30,528 nucleotides of DNA, from assembly GCA_041846495.1 (NCBI GenBank), contig JBGZEX010000063.1, positions 1 through 30,528 on the forward strand, in the 5' to 3' direction. This document shows, in pieces, positions 25,250-30,528 of this stretch (positions are counted from its first letter, which is position 1; every line of letters starts with the position of its first letter). Made by a program: the position numbers and the translations under genes. Origin of the DNA: JBGZEX01 sp041846495. GTDB taxonomy: Bacteria > Bacteroidota > Bacteroidia > Bacteroidales > Marinifilaceae. The notes below the pieces were generated by a model. That model was not told the DNA's origin. It did no database searches and saw nothing but the letters and a program-made list of their open reading frames with translations.

Positions 25250-26574
25250 TAAACGTCATAAACGATTTTTTTAAAAAGAACCGCATATCCCCCGATTCGA
25301 AATTCATCGTAGCGGTAAGCGGAGGCGCCGACTCCATAGTACTCCTTCATGTCATGAAACGGATGAAATGCGAAATCCTCGCTCTTCATTGCAATTTCCG
25401 GCTCAGAGGAAAGGAATCGGATACGGATGAAGATTTCGTTAAAAAAATCTGTAAAGAATATGATATTCCCCTTCTTATAAAAAAATTCGACACCTCCGAT
25501 TATGCAAAAGCCAAAGGTATAAGTATTGAAATGGCCGCCCGCGAACTCCGTTACGCATGGTTCAAAGAAATATTAAAAAAACGGCATATGGATTATATAA
25601 CCGTTGCCCATCATGCCGACGATGCCGCCGAAACCTTAATCGTCAACCTGTGCAGAGGAACGGGAATTCGGGGACTTACGGGTATTAAACCGGTCAATGA
25701 TCGCATCATCCGTCCCCTATTGAATGTTTCGAAAAACGACATCCTCCTGTATAGCCGAAAACATAATATAGAATATCGCACCGATTCCACTAATAATTCT
25801 TTGGAATACGTACGAAATCACATTCGCCATATCGTCATTCCGGAACTCAAAAAAATCAATCCCGCCCTTTTGGAAACATTTTCCACTACTTATGAACATT
25901 TAAGGGATACGGAGAAAATATTCGCATACGGAATAAAAAAACTAATCCGGGAAAATGTAGAAATTTCCGAAGACGGAGAAATCCTCATAGACATAAACAA
26001 AACGCTGAAATCTCCTGCCCCTGAAACTTTTTTACACGAGTTTTTAAGCCCTATGGGATTTAACAAAATGCAAACGGCCGCAATTCTCAAAACGGCCGCA
26101 TCTTCTCCCGGAAAATTTTTCAGCTCCGGAGAATATACTCTGACACGAGGACGTAAGTATTGGGAAATATTCCGAAATAACGACATAAAAGATTCTCCGC
26201 TTGAAATTAACGCAGTGGGAATTTACGACACCGGGAAATATCGGCTGCAAATAGAGATATTCGACAGACATCCCGACTTTAAAATTTCCAAGCAAACGGA
26301 TACCGTCACCTTAGATGCGGATAAGGTAAAATTTCCGCTCACTATTCGCAATTGGCAGGAAGGCGATTATTTCTGTCCCATAGGTATGAAATTTTCGAAA
26401 AAAAAACTGAGCGATTTTTTTACGGATTTGAAATTCGGAATAAAACAAAAACAAGAATGTCGTATATTAGTTTCTGCAAATCGCATCGTTTGGGTTATCG
26501 GATATCGTCCGGACGAACGTTTTAAAATAACCCCCGCTACATGCAAAATAATTCGCATACGCATATGCAATTAA
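25246..26574 (+). CDS. tilS: tRNA(Ile)-lysidine synthase
   Basis: TilS converts C34 of the minor isoleucine tRNA to lysidine with ATP and Lys, so that it reads AUA; it is essential in most bacteria. The product has 442 residues from ATG 25246, a start chosen because it overlaps the upstream TGA (ATGA) and puts the P-loop at the usual place; an in-frame ATG 39 bases upstream lies inside the ABC-F gene. The N-type ATP pyrophosphatase motif is SGGADS (25-30), followed by ALHCNFRLRGKESDTDE, HHADDAAET and the substrate-binding RGTGIRGLTG. The C-terminal half (about 215-440) has the TilS accessory domains, with NWQEGDYFCPIGM near residue 380. No frameshifts were seen. Confidence 0.94.
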   Translation: MINVINDFFKKNRISPDSKFIVAVSGGADSIVLLHVMKRMKCEILALHCNFRLRGKESDTDEDFVKKICKEYDIPLLIKKFDTSDYAKAKGISIEMAARELRYAWFKEILKKRHMDYITVAHHADDAAETLIVNLCRGTGIRGLTGIKPVNDRIIRPLLNVSKNDILLYSRKHNIEYRTDSTNNSLEYVRNHIRHIVIPELKKINPALLETFSTTYEHLRDTEKIFAYGIKKLIRENVEISEDGEILIDINKTLKSPAPETFLHEFLSPMGFNKMQTAAILKTAASSPGKFFSSGEYTLTRGRKYWEIFRNNDIKDSPLEINAVGIYDTGKYRLQIEIFDRHPDFKISKQTDTVTLDADKVKFPLTIRNWQEGDYFCPIGMKFSKKKLSDFFTDLKFGIKQKQECRILVSANRIVWVIGYRPDERFKITPATCKIIRIRICN

Positions 26575-26607
26575 CAAACGGAAGTTTTAGGTTTAAAATA
26601 AATTGAT

Positions 26608-26615
26608 TACCTTTG
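26608..26615 (+). promoter_or_regulatory. -7 element (TACCTTTG) for gapA
   Basis: TACCTTTG matches TAnnTTTG, with TTTT 19 bases upstream (26585-26588) as a 3-of-4 match to the -33 element. It lies 47 bases before the chosen gapA ATG and downstream of an in-frame ATG at 26603, which therefore cannot be the start. Confidence 0.6.
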
Positions 26616-26662
26616 GAAATATTTTAGTGCATAAAATTATTAATCGTATAAAAATAAATAAA

Positions 26663-27667
26663 ATGGCAAAAATTAAAATCGGGATTAACGGTTTCGGACG
26701 TATCGGACGTCTGGTTTTCCGAGCAGCAATGGAAAGAGACGACATTGAGGTAGTCGGTATAAATGATCTGATCGACGTAGAATATATGGCATATATGCTA
26801 AAATACGACAGTGTACACGGACGTTTCAAAGGAAGCATCGAAATCCGGGACGGCAAATTGGTAGTCAACGGACATGCCATTCGGGTTACGAGCGAAAAGG
26901 AACCGGCCAATTTAAAATGGAACGAAGTGGGAGCCGAATATGTAGTGGAATCCACCGGACTTTTCCTTACGAAAGAAAAAGCCGAAGCGCACATTAAAGC
27001 CGGTGCCAAACGTGTTGTGATGTCCGCTCCTTCCAAAGACGATACGCCCATGTTCGTAATGGGAGTGAACAACAAAACCTACAAAGGACAACCCATCGTA
27101 TCCAATGCATCCTGCACTACGAACTGTCTGGCTCCTTTGGCTAAAGTTTTGCACGATAAATTCGGTATCGTCGAAGGATTGATGACCACCGTTCATGCTA
27201 CTACGGCAACTCAGAAAACCGTAGACGGACCTTCCGTAAAAGACTGGCGCGGCGGACGGGCAGCCTCCGGCAATATCATTCCCTCTTCTACCGGAGCGGC
27301 TAAAGCCGTCGGCAAAGTAATTCCGGAATTGAACGGAAAACTTACCGGTATGTCTTTCCGTATTCCTACCTTAGACGTATCCGTCGTAGACCTCACATGC
27401 CGGCTTGCCAAACCGGCTTCTTACGAAGAGATCAAAAAGGCGATGAAGTCCGCATCCGAAAACGAATTGAAAGGCATTATGGGATATACCGAAGAGGACG
27501 TGGTTTCATCCGATTTCTTAGGAGACGCCCGGACCTCCATTTTCGATGCCAAAGCCGGAATCGCACTTTCCGATACCTTTGTCAAATTGATTTCATGGTA
27601 CGACAACGAATGGGGATATTCCAACAAAGTATTGGAACTCATCGTCCATATGAATACCGTAAAATAA
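26663..27667 (+). CDS. gapA: Glyceraldehyde-3-phosphate dehydrogenase, type I
   Basis: The glycolytic enzyme converts glyceraldehyde 3-phosphate, NAD+ and phosphate to 1,3-bisphosphoglycerate. The product has 334 residues from ATG 26663; a 20-residue upstream in-frame extension is rejected because the promoter lies inside it. The Rossmann start is KIGINGFGRIGR, with NDL at 34-36 in line with NAD use. The active-site motif is SNASCTTNCLAPL (Cys151) with the partner His178 in TTVHATT. The remaining blocks RAASGNIIPSSTGAAKAVGKV and SWYDNEWGYS are complete. It stands alone between its own promoter and a strong terminator. Confidence 0.97.
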   Translation: MAKIKIGINGFGRIGRLVFRAAMERDDIEVVGINDLIDVEYMAYMLKYDSVHGRFKGSIEIRDGKLVVNGHAIRVTSEKEPANLKWNEVGAEYVVESTGLFLTKEKAEAHIKAGAKRVVMSAPSKDDTPMFVMGVNNKTYKGQPIVSNASCTTNCLAPLAKVLHDKFGIVEGLMTTVHATTATQKTVDGPSVKDWRGGRAASGNIIPSSTGAAKAVGKVIPELNGKLTGMSFRIPTLDVSVVDLTCRLAKPASYEEIKKAMKSASENELKGIMGYTEEDVVSSDFLGDARTSIFDAKAGIALSDTFVKLISWYDNEWGYSNKVLELIVHMNTVK

Positions 27668-27685
27668 CGCTAAACTCGAAAAATA

Positions 27686-27726
27686 AAAAAAACATTCAGG
27701 GGATTTTCTTCCTGAATGTTTTTTTG
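27686..27726 (+). terminator. Intrinsic terminator after gapA
   Basis: AACATTCAGG (27691-27700) pairs with CCTGAATGTT (27711-27720) around a 10-base loop, with flanking A and T runs extending the stem and giving a T tract on the plus strand. The A run before it means it could also act on the minus strand. Confidence 0.85.
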
Positions 27727-27732
27727 TTGTAT

Positions 27733-27764
27733 CGAGAGCCTGCAAAATGTCATAGGAACTCTCG
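27733..27764. repeat. Short dyad CGAGAG...CTCTCG
   Basis: CGAGAGCCT pairs with AGG and CTCTCG with a 2-base bulge. The edges GAGAGCC and AACTCTCG recur at 13766-13785, again right after a terminator. It may be a degenerate interspersed repeat of this genome or a chance likeness. Confidence 0.3.
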
Positions 27765-27809
27765 TTTCGAAATTTCAAACTCGGTTTACATCCCTTATTA
27801 CATAGCGAA

Positions 27810-27843
27810 AGGCTGCTTCAGAATTTATATTCCGAAACAGCCT
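27810..27843 (-). terminator. Hairpin downstream of the rpmB-rpmG-DUF4295 unit
   Basis: On the minus strand AGGCTGTTTCGGA pairs with TCTGAAGCAGCCT through 13 positions, two of them wobble pairs, with an 8-base loop. It lies 18 bases after the DUF4295 stop. The T tract is poor (TTTCG), so termination strength is uncertain. Confidence 0.6.
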
Positions 27844-27861
27844 CACTCTAAATCCTATATA

Positions 27862-28017
27862 TCAATTCTCGGATAAAAACTTTTTCACCTGATCCGTAAA
27901 AACCACTTTTTCTTTAAAAGCATAAGCTCCGGTTTTAGGAGATTTCACCATTTTAATAACTTTGGTGTATCCCCTGCCGTCGTCTTTTTTCAGTGTTGCA
28001 ACAGTCTTCTTTGCCAT
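27862..28017 (-). CDS. DUF4295 family protein, probable Bacteroidetes ribosomal protein
   Basis: The 51-residue very basic product begins MAKKTVATLKKDDGRGYTK and ends TDQVKKFLSEN. DUF4295 proteins are found only in Bacteroidetes, nearly always next to rpmG and rpmB as here. From memory, this protein was recognised as a ribosome component (bL38) in a Flavobacterium ribosome structure; that should be checked. The start is an ATG 6 bases after the rpmG stop, and the gene closes the rpmB-rpmG-DUF4295 unit before a hairpin. Size, charge, MAKK start and neighbours all support a large-subunit protein. Confidence 0.88.
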   Translation of the reverse strand: MAKKTVATLKKDDGRGYTKVIKMVKSPKTGAYAFKEKVVFTDQVKKFLSEN

Positions 28018-28023
28018 AATTCC

Positions 28024-28212
28024 TTATTTTATTTCTCTATGTATCGTAACTTTCTTAAGTATGGGGTTATACTTTTTCAACTCCAATCTTTCGGTAGTAT
28101 TTTTCCTGTTTTTAGTAGTAATATACCGTGATATACCCGGCATCCCGGACTCCCTGTGCTCCGTGCATTCCAATATTACCTGCACTCTGTTTCCCTTTGT
28201 CTTTTTAGCCAT
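28024..28212 (-). CDS. rpmG: Ribosomal protein bL33
   Basis: The 62-residue large-subunit protein starts MAKKTKGNRVQVILECTEH and contains the typical ISRYITTKNRKNTTERLELKKYNP core. Only one Cys remains, and the CxxC pairs of the zinc-binding form are absent, so it is the zinc-independent type. It lies 11 bases after rpmB and 6 bases before DUF4295 and is surely co-transcribed with both. Confidence 0.96.
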   Translation of the reverse strand: MAKKTKGNRVQVILECTEHRESGMPGISRYITTKNRKNTTERLELKKYNPILKKVTIHREIK

Positions 28213-28223
28213 TTTCTCCTTGT

Positions 28224-28466
28224 TTAAATAGATTTGATTAACCCTTGCTCAACAGCTTGTTTAAGACAGGCATTCAATCCCTTTTTATTAATAAGACGAA
28301 GACCTGCAGCGGACACATTCAAACGAACCCACCGGTCCTCTTCCGGCCAATAAAAATTACGCTTGAATAAATTAATATCGAATGTTCTCTTCACTCTTCT
28401 TTTGGAGTGGGATACCGAATTCCCCACCATCGCTTTTTTTCCGGTTATCTGACAAATTCTTGACAT
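28224..28466 (-). CDS. rpmB: Ribosomal protein bL28
   Basis: The 80-residue large-subunit protein starts MSRICQITGKKAMVGNSVSH, the usual bL28 N-terminus, and ends KQAVEQGLIKSI. An in-frame extension upstream to about 28514 is rejected because the family starts at MSRIC and because a promoter-like GTACTTTG (28502-28509, minus strand, an imperfect -7 element) lies within it. The zinc-site cysteines of the C+ form are missing, as in the neighbouring bL33. It is first gene of the unit. Confidence 0.95.
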   Translation of the reverse strand: MSRICQITGKKAMVGNSVSHSKRRVKRTFDINLFKRNFYWPEEDRWVRLNVSAAGLRLINKKGLNACLKQAVEQGLIKSI

Positions 28467-28582
28467 TTTATTTTCAATTTTAATCGCTTTCCAAACAAGT
28501 TGCAAAGTACGCATTTTTTATTCAAAAAATCAAACATTCAGTGCACTTTTTATCATAACGGGAGAAAACTTTTAATTTCCAA

Positions 28583-29155
28583 TCATATCCATTGTTCCAC
28601 AATCCGGCAAATATCCGAAAAAACGGTTTCGATATCTTTATCTCCCGCTATATCGTAACACAATCCCTGTTTTTCGTAATAATGGGAAACGTGAACGGTT
28701 TTTTCTTCATATTCTCTAAAACGGTTTTCCAATACTTCCTCCGTATCGTCTTTACGTCCTTCTATTTTTCCCCTTTCGATTATTCTGCGTTTCAATTCCC
28801 CCTTGGGTACATATATTTTCAATAATCCGCAAAGCGGTATATCCCGTTCTTTCAACATTTCATCCAATTTAACGGCCTGATTGACCGTACGGGGAAAACC
28901 GTCGAACAAAAAGCCCTTTGCCGTCCTATTTTGCTCGATATTGTCCAAAATCATCGCTATCACCAATTCGTCCGAAAGCAGATTCCCCGACTCGATAACG
29001 GAGCGAGCCTTGATCCCCAAATCCGATCCCTCCGCGATTTCCTTACGTATCATATCTCCCGTGGATATATGCACCAATCCGTATTTTTCCACGATTTTTT
29101 TAGCCTGAGTTCCTTTCCCCGCTCCCGGAGGACCGAATAATGCAATATTCAACAT
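28583..29155 (-). CDS. adk: Adenylate kinase
   Basis: Adk interconverts ATP plus AMP with two ADP and keeps adenine nucleotides balanced. The 190-residue product is the short form without the long zinc-type LID insertion (E. coli Adk has 214). It has the P-loop GPPGAGKGT (8-16), the AMP-binding STGDMIRKE, the signature FLFDGFPRT and the short LID region KIEGRKDDTEE. It lies upstream of rpmB on the same strand with a 116-base gap. The start ATG is the only one that keeps the P-loop at its usual place. Confidence 0.95.
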   Translation of the reverse strand: MLNIALFGPPGAGKGTQAKKIVEKYGLVHISTGDMIRKEIAEGSDLGIKARSVIESGNLLSDELVIAMILDNIEQNRTAKGFLFDGFPRTVNQAVKLDEMLKERDIPLCGLLKIYVPKGELKRRIIERGKIEGRKDDTEEVLENRFREYEEKTVHVSHYYEKQGLCYDIAGDKDIETVFSDICRIVEQWI

Positions 29156-29208
29156 AATTAAATATCTTCACAATTAATAAATTTCGCCGAAGTTAGTAAA
29201 AAAAAACT

Positions 29209-29216
29209 ATATTTGC
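29209..29216 (+). promoter_or_regulatory. -7 element (TATATTTG) for the SDR gene
   Basis: TATATTTG matches TAnnTTTG about 79 bases before the SDR ATG, giving a leader of roughly 70 bases. No -33 TTTG is seen at the standard spacing. Confidence 0.4.
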
Positions 29217-29294
29217 CGTACGACACGGGAAAAATACGATATAACTCATTCGATTGAATATATTTTCATTTCGAATTAATAAATCGAATACATA

Positions 29295-30017
29295 ATGAAA
29301 AGAATTGTCATCATGGGAGCTACATCCGGAATGGGTAGAGAAGCTGCCATAGAATTTGTCCGGGCGGGATGGTTTGTCGGCATTGCCGGTCGGAGAACGG
29401 AAAAACTTATGGAACTTCAACGACTGTTTCCGACCAATATAAAATTCGAAACAATCGATATCCGCAAAGAAGAAGCCCCGTTACGACTCAACACCCTGAT
29501 TGAAAAACTCGGAGGCATGGATGTTTATTTACACAGTTCCGGCATAGGAAATCAAAATATAAATCTGCAACCCGACATAGAATTGAATACCGTCGAAACA
29601 AATGCGGAAGGCTTTGTCCGTATGCTCACTGCCGTTTTCAACTATTTCAAATACAACCGCGGCGGACATATCGCCGTCATTTCTTCCATTGCCGGAACCA
29701 AAGGGATGGGGGCTGCTCCGGCATATTCGGCCGTAAAGAGATTTCAAAACACTTATATCGACGCCCTGGCACAATCGGCCCATATGGAAGGTATCGACAT
29801 TAAATTTACGGACATACGTCCGGGATTCGTGGCCACGGATTTGTTGAAAGACAATACTTATCCCCTATTGATGACTCCCGAATATGCCGGAAAACAAATC
29901 TATAAAACCATCCTGAAAAAGAAAAGAAAACGGGTAATAAACTGGAAATTCCGGATATTGGTATACATATGGAAACTTATCCCACAATCCGTATGGGAAC
30001 GTCTCAAAATAAAATGA
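29295..30017 (+). CDS. SDR family NAD(P)-dependent oxidoreductase
   Basis: The 240-residue short-chain dehydrogenase has the cofactor loop GATSGMG (8-14), an Arg pair after the second strand (GRR, 32-34) that favours NADP, an Asn at about 103 in ETNAEGF, Ser130/131 in ISSIAG and the catalytic pair Tyr144-x3-Lys148 (YSAVK). RPGFVATD follows. The tail (about 205-240) is very basic with a hydrophobic stretch (FRILVYIWKLIP), which suggests membrane association. This tail is common in Bacteroidetes short SDRs of unknown substrate. No neighbour hints at a pathway. A broken gene follows in the opposite direction. Confidence 0.88.
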   Translation: MKRIVIMGATSGMGREAAIEFVRAGWFVGIAGRRTEKLMELQRLFPTNIKFETIDIRKEEAPLRLNTLIEKLGGMDVYLHSSGIGNQNINLQPDIELNTVETNAEGFVRMLTAVFNYFKYNRGGHIAVISSIAGTKGMGAAPAYSAVKRFQNTYIDALAQSAHMEGIDIKFTDIRPGFVATDLLKDNTYPLLMTPEYAGKQIYKTILKKKRKRVINWKFRILVYIWKLIPQSVWERLKIK

Positions 30018-30109
30018 AAAGCCCATAGCATATCGTAAATAATCCCAATTCTGGAAAATTCGATTCGAGGAATTATTATAATATGAATCGATTTTTAACA
30101 TCCCGACGA

Positions 30110-30386
30110 TTATTCGGCTGTGAGCTTGTCCACTAAGGCCGACAATACTGACGGGGAAGCCTTCTCCGCTTAATATGCGTTAACGTATCGAACAAATTCC
30201 CATACGTCAGCATGTCGAACCGAGGATTGTTTTCCCGCATTTTTCTTTCATAGGAACATAACAACGTTATATCCGTCGCCGATATCCGGCTTTATGAAAT
30301 TCCACATAATACATGCAGGAATCTTCACCGACTCTTTTATCAAGTAATTCGTTCTTTAATTGAGAATAAGCATCTATCGAAAAAAA
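30110..30386 (-). pseudogene. 3' remnant of an unrecognised gene, cut by the right IS copy
   Basis: Reading leftward from the IS edge at 30386, three frames join into one plausible protein: FFSIDAYSQLKNELLDKRV to EFHKAGY (stop in frame at 30267), then SATDITLLCSYERKMREN to FDTLTH, then AEKASPSVLSALVDKLTAE ending at TAA 30110. Both junctions fit loss of a single base (TATCGG for TATTCGG, and TTAAGC for TTAAAGC). The 5' part is missing because the insertion sequence begins at 30387. I do not recognise the family. The joined sequence looks coding (charged, no low complexity), but assembly of frames by eye is weak evidence. Confidence 0.5.
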
Positions 30387-30428
30387 TATATTGCTGTCCG
30401 GTAAAACTTCTTCTGTCGTATAAAATTT

Positions 30429-30464
30429 AGGGCTGACACTTCTCACGATGTACCAGCCCTTTTG
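30429..30464 (+). promoter_or_regulatory. Hairpin with T run in the IS leader
   Basis: AGGGCTG (30429-30435) pairs with CAGCCCT (30454-30460) and a TTTT follows (30460-30463), 36 bases before the transposase-like ATG. It would stop or structure transcripts entering from outside the element. The same hairpin exists in the left copy at 21-52. Confidence 0.5.
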
Positions 30465-30499
30465 GTTATCTTTGAGTTGCAAAACAAAAAAGTATAACC

Positions 30500-30528
30500 A
30501 TGGGTAAAAGTATACATTTCTTCGGACA
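30500..30528 (+). CDS. Transposase start (IS4-like), truncated by window edge
   Basis: Only nine codons are visible, MGKSIHFFG, and the next two bases (CA) could begin a Gln codon. Bacteroidetes IS4-family transposases commonly begin M(G/N)KSxxFxGQ, which is why I suggest this family. The position right after a sequence present twice in inverted orientation supports a mobile element. Nine residues are too few for certainty. Confidence 0.45.

Larger units (their letters stand above)
30387..30528 (+). mobile_element. Right-edge insertion sequence, left end and leader (partial)
   Basis: Bases 30387-30480 repeat 1-94 in inverted orientation without a mismatch; the match on the left is cut by the window edge, so the shared sequence could be longer. 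It is followed after 19 bases by an ATG starting a transposase-like peptide. A hairpin lies in the leader. The terminus is placed at about 30387, where identity ends; the first few bases (TATA) might instead be target sequence. The rest of the element is outside the window. Confidence 0.6.

Noticed and set aside
26603..26662. 20-residue N-terminal extension of GapA
   Set aside because: The -7 element TACCTTTG lies inside it and the family starts at the Rossmann strand KIGINGFGRIG.
30267..30480. 71-aa leftward ORF beginning QLKDNQKGWYIVRS as a real gene
   Set aside because: It starts at TTG and fuses the IS leader to the flanking gene at the point where the two repeat copies diverge, so it is a junction artefact in part.
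1..30528. Composite transposon carrying cargo between two IS copies
   Set aside because: The interior holds essential single-copy genes (dnaB, gyrB, gapA, adk, tilS), so it is ordinary chromosome between two IS insertions, not cargo.

Overview
The window looks like a chromosomal segment of a member of the Bacteroidota, most likely order Bacteroidales. The evidence is: repeated promoter elements of the Bacteroidetes form (TTTG about 19 nt upstream of TAnnTTTG) and few clear Shine-Dalgarno sequences; a long NusB; a short GyrB; a DUF4295 gene beside rpmG and rpmB; a DUF5683 gene between parB and a lytic transglycosylase gene; and a fimbrillin-like lipoprotein gene preceded by a tiny 'KPEIE' ORF. 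Composition is moderately AT-rich and even across the core genes. TAG closes parA and the 94-aa gene, so the code appears standard. I saw no rRNA, tRNA or CRISPR.

Layout. Both edges carry the same 94-bp sequence in inverted orientation (1-94 and 30387-30480). On the right it lies directly upstream of a truncated ORF beginning MGKSIHFFG, which resembles the start of Bacteroidetes IS4-type transposases. I read the edges as two copies of one insertion sequence pointing outward, which probably also explains where the contig breaks. Next to the left copy are a 48-aa small protein and a fimbrillin-like lipoprotein pseudogene (amber codon in the signal peptide, two frameshifts). Next to the right copy is another broken gene.

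The core from 2.4 to 30.0 kb is compact housekeeping sequence. In order it holds purB - ABC exporter - queF (plus); ytxH-like - holin-like - 94-aa protein - dnaB - LtaS-like membrane sulfatase-fold protein, with recN just upstream (minus); nusB (plus); a FucP-type sugar permease (minus); gyrB - LOG-family hydrolase (minus); a CPA1 cation/H+ antiporter (plus); parA - parB - DUF5683 - lytic transglycosylase (minus); ABC-F/Uup - tilS (plus); gapA (plus); rpmB - rpmG - DUF4295 (minus); adk (minus); an SDR oxidoreductase (plus).

How the genes fit together. Replication, repair and segregation (dnaB, recN, gyrB, parAB) and translation support (tilS, queF, Uup, ribosomal proteins, nusB) dominate, with nucleotide and central carbon metabolism (purB, adk, gapA), envelope functions (lytic transglycosylase, DUF5683, LtaS-like enzyme, ABC exporter) and transport. 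I found no convincing new defence or mobile system. The points most worth a second look are the IS edges with their leader hairpin, the decayed surface-protein locus with its small acidic ORF, the YtxH/holin/94-aa cluster upstream of dnaB, the Ser replacing Thr in the LtaS-like enzyme, and the zinc-free bL28/bL33 pair with DUF4295.
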